This document shows positions 1 through 8,724 of a stretch of 64,000 bases of DNA, piece after piece (positions within the stretch are counted from its first letter, which is position 1; every line of letters begins with the position of its first letter). The position numbers were made by a program, and so were the translations under genes. Under the pieces are notes generated by a model that was not told the origin of the DNA, made no database searches, and saw nothing but the letters and a program-made list of their open reading frames with translations. The DNA is from Caldifarciminota bacterium (lineage in GTDB: Bacteria; Hydrothermota; Tepidihabitantia; SM23-42), in assembly GCA_027026255.1 (NCBI GenBank), contig JALVOT010000007.1, forward strand, positions 62,001 through 126,000, written 5' to 3'.

Positions 1-26
1 ATTAGAAAAATTAATACTATGCTCAT
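1..26 (-). CDS. yidD: Start of probable YidD (membrane protein insertion efficiency factor), cut by window edge
   Basis: Only the first eight codons are visible, reading MSIVLIFL, a short hydrophobic start. The ATG overlaps the TGA stop of rnpA in the ATGA arrangement used throughout this window, which indicates translational coupling. In most bacteria the order rpmH-rnpA-yidD-yidC is conserved, so YidD, a small membrane-associated protein helping YidC-dependent insertion, is the likely identity. The call rests on position and hydrophobicity alone; yidC itself starting here would be the alternative. Confidence 0.4.
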
Positions 27-376
27 CTCCCCGCCTCAAAAGACTTTATGGCCTCAACCGCCTCTTTAAACTCAATTTTTCTCCGGGCAAGAAAAATAAT
101 TCTTAGCCCCTCAAAGATCGTCCTATTCATCCGATATGCCTCCCTTAAAATTCTCTTGACCCTATTTCGCTTCGCCGCGCCACCAACCTTCCTGGAGGCA
201 ATAAAACCCGCTCGCGTATCTGATGCCGGAAGATAGATAAAAACAAGGCAGCCGCTTCGAAACCGTTTTCCGTGGGTGAATAAATAATTTATTTCCCGCT
301 TACTCTTCAGGCGTTCACACTTTGGTAATCGATGTTCCTTCTTATCCTCTTTTAAATTTAAAACCCGGTTAACCAA
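23..376 (-). CDS. rnpA: Ribonuclease P protein component
   Basis: This is the protein subunit of RNase P, which with the catalytic RNA removes 5' leaders from precursor tRNAs. The 117-residue length is normal. The diagnostic RNR region is clear (KRNRVKRILREAYR, about residues 70-83), preceded by the RLKSKREI and FIASRKVGG segments typical of the family. The only suitable start is a TTG 15 bases after the rpmH stop, without a good Shine-Dalgarno site, so it is probably translated by coupling to rpmH. The stop overlaps the start of the next gene. Function is firm; the exact start is less so. Confidence 0.93.
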   Translation of the reverse strand: MVNRVLNLKEDKKEHRLPKCERLKSKREINYLFTHGKRFRSGCLVFIYLPASDTRAGFIASRKVGGAAKRNRVKRILREAYRMNRTIFEGLRIIFLARRKIEFKEAVEAIKSFEAGR

Positions 377-391
377 GAAATAATCTTGTGC

Positions 392-526
392 TTAAACCGC
401 AAGCCGCTTTCTTCCTTTTCGCCGGCGTCTCTTCAAAACCATTCTGCCTGCCTTAGTCTTTATCCGCTTCCGAAAACCATGCGTCTTTTTCCGTTTTCGT
501 CGGCTCGGCTGATAAGTTCGCTTCAT
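392..526 (-). CDS. rpmH: 50S ribosomal protein L34
   Basis: This short gene encodes a 44-residue, very basic protein beginning [20 protein letters not shown] and continuing with an Arg/Lys-rich helix, the textbook bacterial L34 sequence. L34 binds 23S rRNA in the large subunit. It is first in an rpmH-rnpA-yidD operon. The ATG lies six bases after a TATAAT box, so the mRNA is predicted to be leaderless, which is striking for a ribosomal protein gene. No dnaA gene or DnaA-box cluster is visible on the other side, so this rpmH is not obviously beside the replication origin. Confidence 0.95.
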   Translation of the reverse strand: MKRTYQPSRRKRKKTHGFRKRIKTKAGRMVLKRRRRKGRKRLAV

Positions 527-532
527 GATTTG

Positions 533-560
533 ATTATATATAAAAACTGATAATTGTCAA
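533..560 (-). promoter_or_regulatory. Promoter of rpmH-rnpA, leaderless type
   Basis: On the minus strand TTGACA (560-555) and TATAAT (538-533) are separated by 16 bases. Six bases follow before the rpmH ATG at 526, where transcription should begin, leaving no room for a Shine-Dalgarno site. Confidence 0.8.
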
Positions 561-641
561 CAACCATATTATTCCCAATTCGCCATTAATACAAATCCAC
601 CGACCCTTCAAAAATGAAAACGATACCTATTATTGTTTAAG

Positions 642-669
642 TTGACTTTATATACGAAATTTATATAAT
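642..669 (+). promoter_or_regulatory. Promoter of the potassium channel gene, leaderless type
   Basis: TTGACT (642-647) and TATAAT (664-669) are separated by 16 bases, and the ATG at 676 is six bases beyond the -10 box, at the expected transcription start. Confidence 0.8.
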
Positions 670-675
670 AATGAA

Positions 676-1686
676 ATGGTCATACGAAGACTGATAATAA
701 TATTGGGACTCATCGCCATAATCATTTTCACCGGCGCCCTGGGTTATCGGTTGATTGAAGGCTGGTCATTCAGCGAAGCCCTTTATATGACCATAATTAC
801 AATTTCGACTGTCGGTTTCCAGGAGATAAAACCCTTATCCCAGAGCGGCAGAGTATTTACCATATTTCTAATTCTCGGCGGTATCGCTATAATCACTACG
901 GGCGGCTCTTTTATATTTTCAACCATAATTGAAGGAACATTTGGAGAAATTCTCAGGAGGCAAAGAATGGAAAAAAAACTATCCCGGATAAAAGACCATT
1001 TTGTTATCTGCGGATTGGGCGCGGTTGGCGAGGATGTTATCCTTGAATTTATTCAAGCCAGATGCCCTTTTGTTCTTATTGACAAAAGAGAAAAGATAAT
1101 AGAACAGTTTATCCGGAAATTCCCTGATTTAATATATATCATAGGCGATGCAACAAGCGATGAGATACTTAAAAAAGCAAGAATTGAACACGCCTGTGGT
1201 CTAATTGCGGTTCTGGGCAGTGATGTGGAAAATTTATATATTTGCCTCTCGGCACGGACATTAAATCCCAAACTCCGTATTATCGCCCGGGCGATTGAGA
1301 GTGAATCAATTGATAAACTTAAAAAAGCCGGGGCAGATTATGTCTTTTCACCCGAGAAGATTGGTGCACTGCGTCTGGCTGCAGCGGCATTGAGACCAGC
1401 CGTTACATCCTTCCTGGATGCAATATTAAAGGGCGAATATTTCAATCTTCAACTTGATGAAATCAGGGTAGAAGCGGGTTCGGAAATAGCCAACAAAACA
1501 CTGGAACAGGCAAAAATATCAAAAAATATCGGGATTATCATTCCGGCAATCAAGGCATCAAAGGATGGTGTACTCCATTTTAATCCCAGTTCCCGAACCA
1601 CAATCCATCCCGAAGATATCTTTATCGTTTTCGGAACTTCCCGGCAGATTAAAAAGTTAAAACAGCTCTGTGCAAAAAAGAAATAA
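676..1686 (+). CDS. Potassium channel with RCK (TrkA-N and TrkA-C) domains
   Basis: This looks like a two-transmembrane potassium channel of the MthK/Kch type. Residues about 5-25 and 60-85 form membrane helices around a pore loop with the selectivity filter TVGF (residues 45-48). A Rossmann-type TrkA-N domain follows (about 108-230, nucleotide-binding HFVICGLGAVGED), then a TrkA-C domain (about 250-335, ending in a region that reads as a ligand-sensing fold). The family conducts K+ and is gated by nucleotides or ions bound to the RCK ring. The filter is TVGF rather than TVGYG, a variant known in some prokaryotic channels. The gene overlaps the next one by 17 bases, so the two are probably coupled. 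Confidence 0.9.
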   Translation: MVIRRLIIILGLIAIIIFTGALGYRLIEGWSFSEALYMTIITISTVGFQEIKPLSQSGRVFTIFLILGGIAIITTGGSFIFSTIIEGTFGEILRRQRMEKKLSRIKDHFVICGLGAVGEDVILEFIQARCPFVLIDKREKIIEQFIRKFPDLIYIIGDATSDEILKKARIEHACGLIAVLGSDVENLYICLSARTLNPKLRIIARAIESESIDKLKKAGADYVFSPEKIGALRLAAAALRPAVTSFLDAILKGEYFNLQLDEIRVEAGSEIANKTLEQAKISKNIGIIIPAIKASKDGVLHFNPSSRTTIHPEDIFIVFGTSRQIKKLKQLCAKKK

Positions 1687-3532
1687 AAAACTGAAAAAGG
1701 GACTGGGATTTCTGGCAACCTTTGCCGTTGCCGCGGGAGCGATGATCTCGTCAGGGTTATTTATTCTACCCGGCATTGCCTTTGCCCGAGCCGGGCCGGC
1801 AATAATATTTTCATATATTATCGCCGGGATCCTCGCCCTACCGGCAATTCTGAGTAAGGCAGAATTGATAACTGCAATGCCCCGCTCAGGCGGCGACTAT
1901 TTTTATATTACAAGAAGTATGGGGTTTTCCATCGGCACAATTGCCGGCTTCTCAAGCTGGCTCTCCTTGAGTCTGAAAAGTGCCTTCGCCCTTGTCGGGA
2001 TGGGAATCTTCGCCCGGCTTATCTGGCCGGAACTGGGTATTGCTGAAGTTAAGATAATCGCCATTATATTTTGTATATTATTTATGGTAATAAATATCCT
2101 GGGAATTAAGCAGGCAGGAAGACTTCAAATTTTTCTTGTCTTTTTCCTCTTCCTTATCCTCGGTCTCTATATTGTCCGTGGATTTACGGAAATAGATCCC
2201 CATAGATTTGTTCCATTTATGCCTAATCGTATGGTTTCAGTGCTTACAACTGCTGGACTTGTGTTTATATCATTTGGTGGCTTAACCAAGATTGCGAGTA
2301 TATCTGAAGAGATAAAAAACCCAAAATTGAATGTGCCTCTTGGGATGTTTGTAGCCTATCTCACCGTGCTTGCACTATATACAGGTGTAGCATTTATTAC
2401 CGTAGGTATTGTAGAACCAAATATATTAAAAAATTCCCTTACCCCAATCAGTGATGGAGCAAAAACATTCGGCGGAATGTTGGGTGTAGTAATAACAGGT
2501 ATTGCAGCAATCCTTGCCTTTATCTCAACTGCTAATGCCGGGATAATGTCGGCATCAAGATACCCCCTGGCAATGTCGCGTGACGGCCTGCTTCCGCGTT
2601 CAATCGGTCGGGTGCATAAAAAATATAAAACCCCTTATGTCTCAATCATCCTTACCACTTTAATAATGATTGTAATTATAATATTCCTTAACCTGAAAGT
2701 ATTGGTTGAAGCCGCCTCAACCATATTACTCCTTCTGTTTATTTTCGCAAATCTCTCAGTTATTGTAATGCGCGAGAGCAAACTCCAGAACTATCAACCA
2801 ATCTTCCGTTCACCACTCTATCCCTTTATCCAGATCATCGGAATAATCGGTTATGGACTCTTAATTTACAATATGGGCAAAGACACCCTGATCATTACTG
2901 CAATCTTTATCATCTTCTCCCTTATCTGGTTCCTCATCTTCGGTCGTGCCCGAATAAAGATGGAATCCGCCTTAATGTATGTAGTAGAACGAATCACCGA
3001 CCGTCAAATCGTAACCGATACCCTCAGTGATGAGTTGCGGCAGATAATTATTGAACGGGATGAGATTATCCAGGACGAGATTGACCGCCTCATAAAAAAC
3101 GCTGTTATCCTCAATTTCCCTGAAGCGATGGAATTCGATGAATTTGTCCAGATCGCCGCAGACAAACTGAGCAAAAGGCTTAAGATCAAACCAGAAAAAC
3201 TTGTTAAACTCTTTATTGAACGGGAAAAACAGTCCTGCACCGCTTTAAGACCGGGCCTGGCAATCCCCCATATCATAATTAAAGGCAAAAACAAATTTGA
3301 TATCCTGTTGGTCAGGGCAAAGAAAGGAATTAAATTTCCCTGTGCAAAAACACCGGTGCAGATAGTCTTTGTCTTGGTCGGAACCCAGGATATGCGCAAT
3401 CTACATCTGAGGACATTGATGGCAATCGCACAGCTTACGCAGCAACATAACTTTGATAAACAATGGCTCAATGCCCAGGATAAAGATGACCTGAGAGACA
3501 TCCTGCTCCTTGGCAAAAGAAAACGACACTAA
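1670..3532 (+). CDS. APC-family amino-acid permease fused to a C-terminal PTS EIIA-like domain
   Basis: Residues about 10-430 form a 12-helix permease of the amino acid/polyamine/organocation superfamily, with the unwound first helix GAMISSGLF that contacts substrate in this fold. After a charged linker, residues about 480-620 resemble the nitrogen-PTS EIIA (PtsN) domain. The phosphoacceptor context LAIPH places the candidate phosphohistidine at His534, and the RNLHLRTL helix follows. The layout suggests transport regulated by PTS-type phosphorylation or a retained sensory fold. GTG is the only sensible start and overlaps the channel gene by 17 bases, so potassium and amino-acid transport may be linked. 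The transported substrate cannot be told from sequence. Confidence 0.88.
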   Translation: MQKRNKKLKKGLGFLATFAVAAGAMISSGLFILPGIAFARAGPAIIFSYIIAGILALPAILSKAELITAMPRSGGDYFYITRSMGFSIGTIAGFSSWLSLSLKSAFALVGMGIFARLIWPELGIAEVKIIAIIFCILFMVINILGIKQAGRLQIFLVFFLFLILGLYIVRGFTEIDPHRFVPFMPNRMVSVLTTAGLVFISFGGLTKIASISEEIKNPKLNVPLGMFVAYLTVLALYTGVAFITVGIVEPNILKNSLTPISDGAKTFGGMLGVVITGIAAILAFISTANAGIMSASRYPLAMSRDGLLPRSIGRVHKKYKTPYVSIILTTLIMIVIIIFLNLKVLVEAASTILLLLFIFANLSVIVMRESKLQNYQPIFRSPLYPFIQIIGIIGYGLLIYNMGKDTLIITAIFIIFSLIWFLIFGRARIKMESALMYVVERITDRQIVTDTLSDELRQIIIERDEIIQDEIDRLIKNAVILNFPEAMEFDEFVQIAADKLSKRLKIKPEKLVKLFIEREKQSCTALRPGLAIPHIIIKGKNKFDILLVRAKKGIKFPCAKTPVQIVFVLVGTQDMRNLHLRTLMAIAQLTQQHNFDKQWLNAQDKDDLRDILLLGKRKRH

Positions 3533-3775
3533 TTGTAGCAAACCGGGATGCCGGATAAAAACGCTTCGCTGCACTCAACACAAATGGTCGAAGTATCAGA
3601 AAAGTTGAAAATCGAGTAAATAAAAACAAACCAAAAAAATCAAATAAACCGGAAATTTCTCGCCTCGAAAAGGGCATCGGGCAGATGTCAATTCACTCTT
3701 CAGAATAGCAATATCTCATCCGCCCTGCTTAATCCACCCTCTTTATTTCCCCTTCCGTCATTCAGAAATTATATA

Positions 3776-3803
3776 TTGACATTTTCGATTTTTTTTATAT
3801 AAT
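3776..3803 (+). promoter_or_regulatory. Promoter of the GIY-YIG-like gene, leaderless type
   Basis: TTGACA (3776-3781), a 16-base spacer and TATAAT (3798-3803) precede an ATG at 3809 after five bases. Confidence 0.8.
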
Positions 3804-3808
3804 CTTCT

Positions 3809-4117
3809 ATGCCAATTAATGACCGATGGAGAAAATTGATTCCCGAACAGATAAGGAATGCGCCGGACTTCCCTGGTGTATTTGAACTTACCGACCTCTT
3901 ACAGGAAATGGTTCTCTATGTTGGAAAATGTCAGAGCCTTGCCCAGACTCTACAGGAAATTTATGAAAAACATCCTCCCGAATTTAGCCAGGCTGCATTT
4001 TTCAGATTCCACGCAACCAATGATTACGAAAATGAATATCAAACTTTAATCGATGAATATCAAAAAAAGTTTAATCAGCTACCACCAATAAATCAGAGAC
4101 TGGAAAAACAAGCATAG
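3809..4117 (+). CDS. Small protein with a degenerate GIY-YIG-like fold
   Basis: This 102-residue protein reads like a minimal GIY-YIG domain: GVFEL at about residues 24-28 corresponds to the GIY strand and VLYVGK at about 37-42 to the YIG strand. A Glu-containing helix (about 76-86) and the ending LPPIN follow, as in short stand-alone family members. The arginine normally found just after the YIG motif, which is catalytic in the nucleases, is not where expected (the sequence reads [11 protein letters not shown]). It may therefore be inactive as a nuclease and serve as a binding protein. It is monocistronic with its own promoter and lies upstream of two tRNA genes. The fold assignment is by pattern only. 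Confidence 0.6.
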   Translation: MPINDRWRKLIPEQIRNAPDFPGVFELTDLLQEMVLYVGKCQSLAQTLQEIYEKHPPEFSQAAFFRFHATNDYENEYQTLIDEYQKKFNQLPPINQRLEKQA

Positions 4118-4346
4118 CCGGGAAGTAAATCCGGACAAAAGAATCACCAATATCATGCGTCATCAATTCATTTATAAAAAAGGCATTAAACCATTCCTTC
4201 CTTTTAAATAATGACTATGAAAATTTTAATGACTTACCCACTATTCTTTACTCACCATTCAATGTCGGTTCATCAATCGAGACGGCCTCAACTTGAAAAC
4301 CTGCAATTATCCGGTTCTCCAATAACTCAAGTAATCAACAATAATA

Positions 4347-4374
4347 TTGACTTTTCTTCTATTTCAGGTATAAT
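4347..4374 (+). promoter_or_regulatory. Promoter of the tRNA-Gly/tRNA-Cys unit
   Basis: TTGACT (4347-4352), 16 bases, TATAAT (4369-4374). The expected transcription start is about 4381, only a few bases before the mature tRNA-Gly 5' end, so the leader removed by RNase P would be very short. Confidence 0.75.
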
Positions 4375-4384
4375 GCTCTGTTCG

Positions 4385-4456
4385 GCGGGAGTAGCTCAGT
4401 GGTAGAGCATCACCTTGCCAAGGTGAGGGTCGCGGGTTCAAATCCCGTCTCCCGCT
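4385..4456 (+). tRNA. tRNA-Gly (anticodon GCC)
   Basis: A full cloverleaf can be drawn: acceptor GCGGGAG/CTCCCGC, D arm GCTC...GAGC, anticodon arm CACCT-TGCCA-AGGTG with anticodon GCC, and a T arm with TTCAAAT loop. The discriminator base is T. The 3' CCA is not encoded, so a CCA-adding enzyme is required. Confidence 0.95.
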
Positions 4457-4460
4457 CTGC

Positions 4461-4532
4461 GGCGGCATAGCCAAGTAGCAAGGCGGCGGTCTGCAAAACC
4501 GCTATTCGCCGGTGCAAATCCGGCTGCCGCCT
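4461..4532 (+). tRNA. tRNA-Cys (anticodon GCA)
   Basis: Acceptor GGCGGCA/TGCCGCC, D stem GCC/GGC, anticodon arm GCGGT-CTGCAAA-ACCGC with anticodon GCA, and T stem GCCGG/CCGGC with the loop TGCAAAT form a clean cloverleaf. The U discriminator is typical of tRNA-Cys. CCA is not encoded. It starts four bases after tRNA-Gly and shares its transcript. A run of seven T follows the acceptor stem immediately and probably ends transcription. Confidence 0.95.
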
Positions 4533-4556
4533 TTTTTTATTAACAAACAGATAAGA

Positions 4557-4570
4557 TTGATTATAATCAA
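4557..4570. other. Perfect 14-bp palindrome between tRNA-Cys and the reductase gene
   Basis: TTGATTATAATCAA is an exact inverted repeat with no loop. It sits between convergent transcription units, so it could be a protein-binding site or chance in AT-rich DNA. No function is claimed. Confidence 0.3.
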
Positions 4571-4607
4571 CCCTTCTCAATCTATTATCCCCAAAAGTTT
4601 AAATTAT

Positions 4608-5756
4608 TCAAGAAAAGAGCAGGGTGAAACCTATCTTTAATAAACCGGGTGAAGACAATAGAATCTCTCTTACCAGTATTTTTGTATTGATATCATCCAC
4701 CTTTTTGCCCGCGTAGATTCTCTTGCCAATCTTGAATATATCTTTTAATTCATTATCACCGAGTCGAACATAAATATTTCTCACCCGCTCATGAAATTTT
4801 ATCTCTTTTAGAATTTTATTTCTTATTGCAGATTCGAAATGGTCTTTTTTCCCTTTTAAGCGTAAAACCGCATTCTTACCTGCGATGATTCCGGACTTTA
4901 CAGCATTGGCAATACCGGCTCCACTCAATGGGTCGGTAAACCTTGCCGCATCTCCAACCAGAAAAAAGTTTCTTCCAGAAAACCTCTTTAATGGTTTTGC
5001 CGGAACACCGCCAAAAACCCTCCGCTTTATCTTTGCACCAGGAAAATCCTCACCTATCCAGTTGTCCAGAAATTGCCTTGCCCTCATTTTAGTTTTTGTT
5101 GGGGTAATACCCAGACCGACATTTGCTGATTTTTCTGATTTGGGGAATATCCAGGCATAACCTCCAGGTGCATACTTCGCACCAAAGATGAGATAGACAG
5201 ATTTATTATCAATTTCTATTTCCTCAAGAAGATATTCAGCACAAACCTCAAGTTCCGATGGCTTCAACCGGGTATCAATACCAAACCATCTCCCGACTTT
5301 TGAACCAATCCCATCCGCGCCGATCAAAAATTTGAATTGGTATGTCTCTATCCTTCCCTCTTCCAAAACCTTTAACCGACCGTCATCCAGGCCAATTGCC
5401 TTAGCTCCGGTCTTGAGCACTGCACCACTATCTTGAGCCATCTTAGCAAGTGCTGCATCAAATTTTGTTCGTTCCAGAACCCAGCCCACTTCCGGATAAT
5501 CAATACGAAATTCTTCTTTATCAGGCCCGCGAATGATTGCCCCGCTCAAACTACTTGAAACCCACTCCGGCTTAATCTCTAAATAATCCCTGATTGTGCT
5601 CTGTGATAATCCCTCAGCACAAACAACTGGAGAACCGACTTCAGGATGCTCCTCCAATAATAAAACCGAAACAGCCTCCTGGGCAGCAGCAAATGCCGCA
5701 CAACTTCCCCCGGGCCCGGCACCTACGACAATAATATCAAAAGCACGCCGCCTCAT
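4608..5756 (-). CDS. Geranylgeranyl reductase family FAD-dependent oxidoreductase
   Basis: The family reduces isoprenoid chains (archaeal di-geranylgeranyl lipids, chlorophyll side chain, menaquinone) using FAD. The N-terminal dinucleotide motif GAGPGG (about residues 11-16), the YAWIFPK segment (about 210) and the second FAD motif GDAARFTDPLSGAGI (about 285) are the family signature. The start is set at the ATG giving MRRRAFDIIVVGAGPGG (382 residues); longer reading frames would run into rarA. It is the last gene of uppS-cdsA-rarA-reductase, five bases after rarA. Beside undecaprenyl diphosphate synthase and cdsA, a polyprenyl or membrane-lipid substrate is likely, but the exact one is unknown. 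Confidence 0.85.
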   Translation of the reverse strand: MRRRAFDIIVVGAGPGGSCAAFAAAQEAVSVLLLEEHPEVGSPVVCAEGLSQSTIRDYLEIKPEWVSSSLSGAIIRGPDKEEFRIDYPEVGWVLERTKFDAALAKMAQDSGAVLKTGAKAIGLDDGRLKVLEEGRIETYQFKFLIGADGIGSKVGRWFGIDTRLKPSELEVCAEYLLEEIEIDNKSVYLIFGAKYAPGGYAWIFPKSEKSANVGLGITPTKTKMRARQFLDNWIGEDFPGAKIKRRVFGGVPAKPLKRFSGRNFFLVGDAARFTDPLSGAGIANAVKSGIIAGKNAVLRLKGKKDHFESAIRNKILKEIKFHERVRNIYVRLGDNELKDIFKIGKRIYAGKKVDDINTKILVREILLSSPGLLKIGFTLLFS

Positions 5757-5760
5757 AATT

Positions 5761-6972
5761 CTATTTATCCTGAAGGTACTTCTTTCCCTTAAGATTATCC
5801 GGTAGATATTGCTGTTCCACCCGGGCACCAGGATAGTTGTGGGGATACTTATAGCCTTTTCCATAACCGAGTTTTTTCATCAAAAGCGTTGGTGCATTTC
5901 TGATATGAATCGGAACCGGCTCAGCAAGGGTCTTTAAGGCATCCTGTTTGGCTTCTTCATAGGCAAGATATAACTGATTGTTCTTTGGTGCCCTGGCAAG
6001 ATAAACAACCGCCTCAGCCAGAGCAAGGTCCCCTTCAGGCCGTCCGATGAATTGAATCGCATCACGTGCGGCAATTGCCACGACCAATGCCTGGGGATCA
6101 GCGATTCCGACATCTTCGACGGCAAATCTTACCAGGCGCCGTGCAATATAAAGGGGGTCCTCTCCTCCCTCAAGCATCCGCGCCAGCCAATAGAGTCCGG
6201 CGTCAGAATCTGAACCCCTTAATGATTTATGCAGGGCACTTATCAAATTATAATGTTCTTCGCCTTTCTTATCATAACGCAATGCCTTTTTCTGAACCAA
6301 CTCCTCAACGGTCTTAAGGTCGATCAATTCCGTTCTGGTTGCAAGGGCTGATAACTCTAAGGCATTCAACGCCACCCGGGCATCACCGTCTGATATGTTG
6401 ACAATAAAATTTAAGGCGTCATCACTCAATTGATATTTACCATTTAATCCGTCTTCAGATTTTAATGCCCGTATCAAAATGGTCTTGATATCATCAAATT
6501 TTAATGGATAAAGCATATATACCTTGACCCGGGAAATCAGGCTTGAGTTCAACTCGAATGAAGGATTTTCAGTAGTAGCACCGATCAGGGTAATCGTTCC
6601 CTTTTCCAGATACGGTAAGAATGCATCCTGTTGCGCCTTATTAAAACGATGAATCTCATCAATGAAGATGATTGTGTCACGATTATAAAGTTGTTTACGG
6701 CGTTCCGCCTCAACCATAATTTTTTTTATCTCCACAATACCACTGGTTGCCGCAGAAAATGAAATAAAATCCGCAGACAATTTTCTGGCAAGCAATCGGG
6801 CAATCGTGGTCTTACCACTTCCTGGAGGGCCGAAAAGTATCATTGAAAACAGTCGGCCCTTTTCAATCTGACGATAGATGGGTCGACCCGGACCAAGTAG
6901 ATGTTCCTGACCCAGAACATCATTAAGTTCTTCAGGTCTGATTCTATCGGCAAGCGGTCTCTTCTGGCTCAT
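5761..6972 (-). CDS. rarA: Replication-associated recombination protein RarA (AAA+ ATPase)
   Basis: RarA/MgsA is a clamp-loader-like AAA+ ATPase that acts at stalled replication forks. The 403-residue protein starts with the family's [20 protein letters not shown], has Walker [10 protein letters not shown] (about 48-56), Walker [12 protein letters not shown], sensor region [13 protein letters not shown], and the C-terminal tetramerisation region with the ending [16 protein letters not shown] typical of RarA. Its ATG overlaps the cdsA stop by four bases (ATGA), so it is co-translated with lipid genes that have no known mechanistic link to it. Confidence 0.96.
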   Translation of the reverse strand: MSQKRPLADRIRPEELNDVLGQEHLLGPGRPIYRQIEKGRLFSMILFGPPGSGKTTIARLLARKLSADFISFSAATSGIVEIKKIMVEAERRKQLYNRDTIIFIDEIHRFNKAQQDAFLPYLEKGTITLIGATTENPSFELNSSLISRVKVYMLYPLKFDDIKTILIRALKSEDGLNGKYQLSDDALNFIVNISDGDARVALNALELSALATRTELIDLKTVEELVQKKALRYDKKGEEHYNLISALHKSLRGSDSDAGLYWLARMLEGGEDPLYIARRLVRFAVEDVGIADPQALVVAIAARDAIQFIGRPEGDLALAEAVVYLARAPKNNQLYLAYEEAKQDALKTLAEPVPIHIRNAPTLLMKKLGYGKGYKYPHNYPGARVEQQYLPDNLKGKKYLQDK

Positions 6973-7775
6973 AGTCTAAAAAATAAATAGAGATAGAAAA
7001 ACGGGATATTAAATAAAAGGGAATCCAGCCGGTCCATAAATCCACCGTGCCCCGGGAATACCTTTGATGCATCCTTCAAACCCACCTCCCGTTTCATCCC
7101 TGATTCCAATAGGTCGCCTACAGTTCCCATAATACCAATACCCAGAGTTATAATAACATCATCAATAACGCCAAATTTAGTGAGCCATAAATGATTCAAT
7201 AAGTAAACCGGGATAAATGTTAAAGGAAATGCTAGCAGGGTGCCTTCCCAGGTTTTTTTCGGACTGATTTTTTCTGCCAATTTATGCCGTCCTATTGCCG
7301 AACCGGTAAGATATGCAAATGTATCATAGAGCCAGGTATAGATCAATGGTAAAACCGCAATATTGAAACCATATTTTCTTAAAAGAATTATGGTTGACGG
7401 TAATAAGGAAAGATAGATAACACCGAAATATGCCGCGGAAAGTTCAGCAAGAAAATTTGGCCGTTGACGTGCACCAGGGAAGCGCATTATCGATAAAATA
7501 GCGATAAAGAAAAAAAGGACAAAACCGGGAAGCTTAAAATCAATCCCATAAAAGAAGAGGAATGGAATTAAATAACCTGGCAGGAGTACCGCCATGGTAT
7601 GAGGATAGATATCCTTACGATGCCAGAATCGAAAATATTCGTTCGTTGCAAAGGTTATAAAAAAAAGGAGCAAAAGGGGTAAAAGGATATGGTCAATGTA
7701 GAGAAAAAACAGAATTACTAAAACAAGATAGAAACCGGTCAGGGTTCTCTTTTTAAGTTCACTGGACCCGGCCAA
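6969..7775 (-). CDS. cdsA: Phosphatidate cytidylyltransferase
   Basis: CdsA makes CDP-diacylglycerol from phosphatidic acid and CTP at the inner membrane, the entry to phospholipid head-group synthesis. The protein is built of about eight hydrophobic helices, and the C-terminal signature is complete: SPKKTWEG, then GDLLESGMKREVGLKD, then PGHGGFMDRLDS. The frame is open further upstream, but that part overlaps uppS; the TTG at 7775, giving about 268 residues, is the best fit to family length and lies inside the end of uppS. The uppS-cdsA pairing is common in bacteria. Confidence 0.92.
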   Translation of the reverse strand: MAGSSELKKRTLTGFYLVLVILFFLYIDHILLPLLLLFFITFATNEYFRFWHRKDIYPHTMAVLLPGYLIPFLFFYGIDFKLPGFVLFFFIAILSIMRFPGARQRPNFLAELSAAYFGVIYLSLLPSTIILLRKYGFNIAVLPLIYTWLYDTFAYLTGSAIGRHKLAEKISPKKTWEGTLLAFPLTFIPVYLLNHLWLTKFGVIDDVIITLGIGIMGTVGDLLESGMKREVGLKDASKVFPGHGGFMDRLDSLLFNIPFFYLYLFFRL

Positions 7776-8466
7776 AGAGACGCTCCCGGTTTTTAAAATT
7801 TTCAACGGCTTTCTTGAAATCACGAGCGCGAAAATCAGGCCAGAGTGTTTTGGTAAAATATATCTCAGTATAGGCAATCTGCCAGAGGAGAAAATTAGAA
7901 ATCCTTTCCCTCCTTTCTGCTCCGGTCCGAATCAAAAGGTCGGGGTCGGGTAATGTATGGTCATAGAGAAAACTCCTGAACCGATTTTCATCAAATCTTT
8001 TTAAATCAAACCTATGCTCCCGATCCCGGACGATAATACTCTTTACCGCATCAATAATCTCGCTCCTGCCGCCATAACTAAGGCACATAGTCAAAACCAA
8101 TCCCTTATTATTCCTGGTAAGAGAGATTGAATGATCTAAGGCATCACGGGCATTCTTATAAAGTGTATCCAATCTACCAATCGCATTTATACGCACATCA
8201 TTTTTATGCAACTCCGGGGTCTCACGAACGATTACCTTTTCCAGCATATCCATCAATGTCTCCACTTCCTTTTCCGGTCGCCTCCAGTTTTCTGTAGAAA
8301 ATGTATAAAGGGTAAGATACTTCAGGTTAATATTTTGCGCCTCCCTCACAACTGTCCGAACCGATTCAACTCCCTGAAGATGTCCTATTGCCCTGGGCAG
8401 CCCCCGCTTCCTCGCCCATCGGCCATTGCCATCCATAATAATAGCAATATGTCTCAATTCTGCCAT
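7759..8466 (-). CDS. uppS: Undecaprenyl diphosphate synthase (cis-prenyltransferase)
   Basis: UppS condenses isopentenyl diphosphates onto farnesyl diphosphate to form the C55 lipid carrier for cell-wall sugars. The 235-residue protein has the expected IIMDGNGRWA (catalytic Asp), the GxRAIGH-type helix, TLYTFSTENW, and the C-terminal substrate region DLLIRTGAERRISNF-like, here with RER inserted, and WPDF. It is the first gene of a four-gene minus-strand operon with its own leaderless promoter. Its end overlaps cdsA. Confidence 0.96.
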   Translation of the reverse strand: MAELRHIAIIMDGNGRWARKRGLPRAIGHLQGVESVRTVVREAQNINLKYLTLYTFSTENWRRPEKEVETLMDMLEKVIVRETPELHKNDVRINAIGRLDTLYKNARDALDHSISLTRNNKGLVLTMCLSYGGRSEIIDAVKSIIVRDREHRFDLKRFDENRFRSFLYDHTLPDPDLLIRTGAERRERISNFLLWQIAYTEIYFTKTLWPDFRARDFKKAVENFKNRERLFGRVQ

Positions 8467-8471
8467 AGACT

Positions 8472-8499
8472 ATTATACCAGCAAACTTATAATTGTCAA
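8472..8499 (-). promoter_or_regulatory. Promoter of the uppS operon, leaderless type
   Basis: Minus strand TTGACA (8499-8494), 16 bases, TATAAT (8477-8472), then five bases to the uppS ATG at 8466. Confidence 0.82.
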
Positions 8500-8683
8500 C
8501 CGCCATCTAAGCCGACTCCTCTTAACTTTTTTCATCAACCAATTATTTGTCACGGGATTCCACCCCAAAGATTAGCGGACACAGGGATTCAGAATAACAG
8601 AAAGATGAACGGCTGTCAGTATAGACATAAAAAAGAAAAAAACTATTATCTGTAAAGCACGGCGCCGAGCACAAAACCCAACC

Positions 8684-8701
8684 ATAGGTATTTCTACCTA
8701 T
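8684..8701. promoter_or_regulatory. Short hairpin upstream of the sugar transferase gene
   Basis: ATAGGTA and TACCTAT form a perfect 7-bp stem around a 4-base loop, about 24 bases upstream of the -35 box of the next gene. It could be an operator. There is no T run, so an intrinsic terminator is unlikely. Confidence 0.35.
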
Positions 8702-8724
8702 ATTAAATTATGTATTTTTACTAA

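Noticed and set aside
392..675. Possible replication origin beside rpmH
   Set aside because: No dnaA gene and no cluster of DnaA boxes can be seen; the region is explained by two promoters.
3004..3516. A 170-codon frame opposite the permease EIIA domain
   Set aside because: It lies wholly antisense to a well-supported gene, has no promoter or ribosome site and a composition typical of shadow frames.
4211..4405. A 64-codon frame before tRNA-Gly
   Set aside because: It runs into the tRNA promoter and gene and has no start signals of its own.
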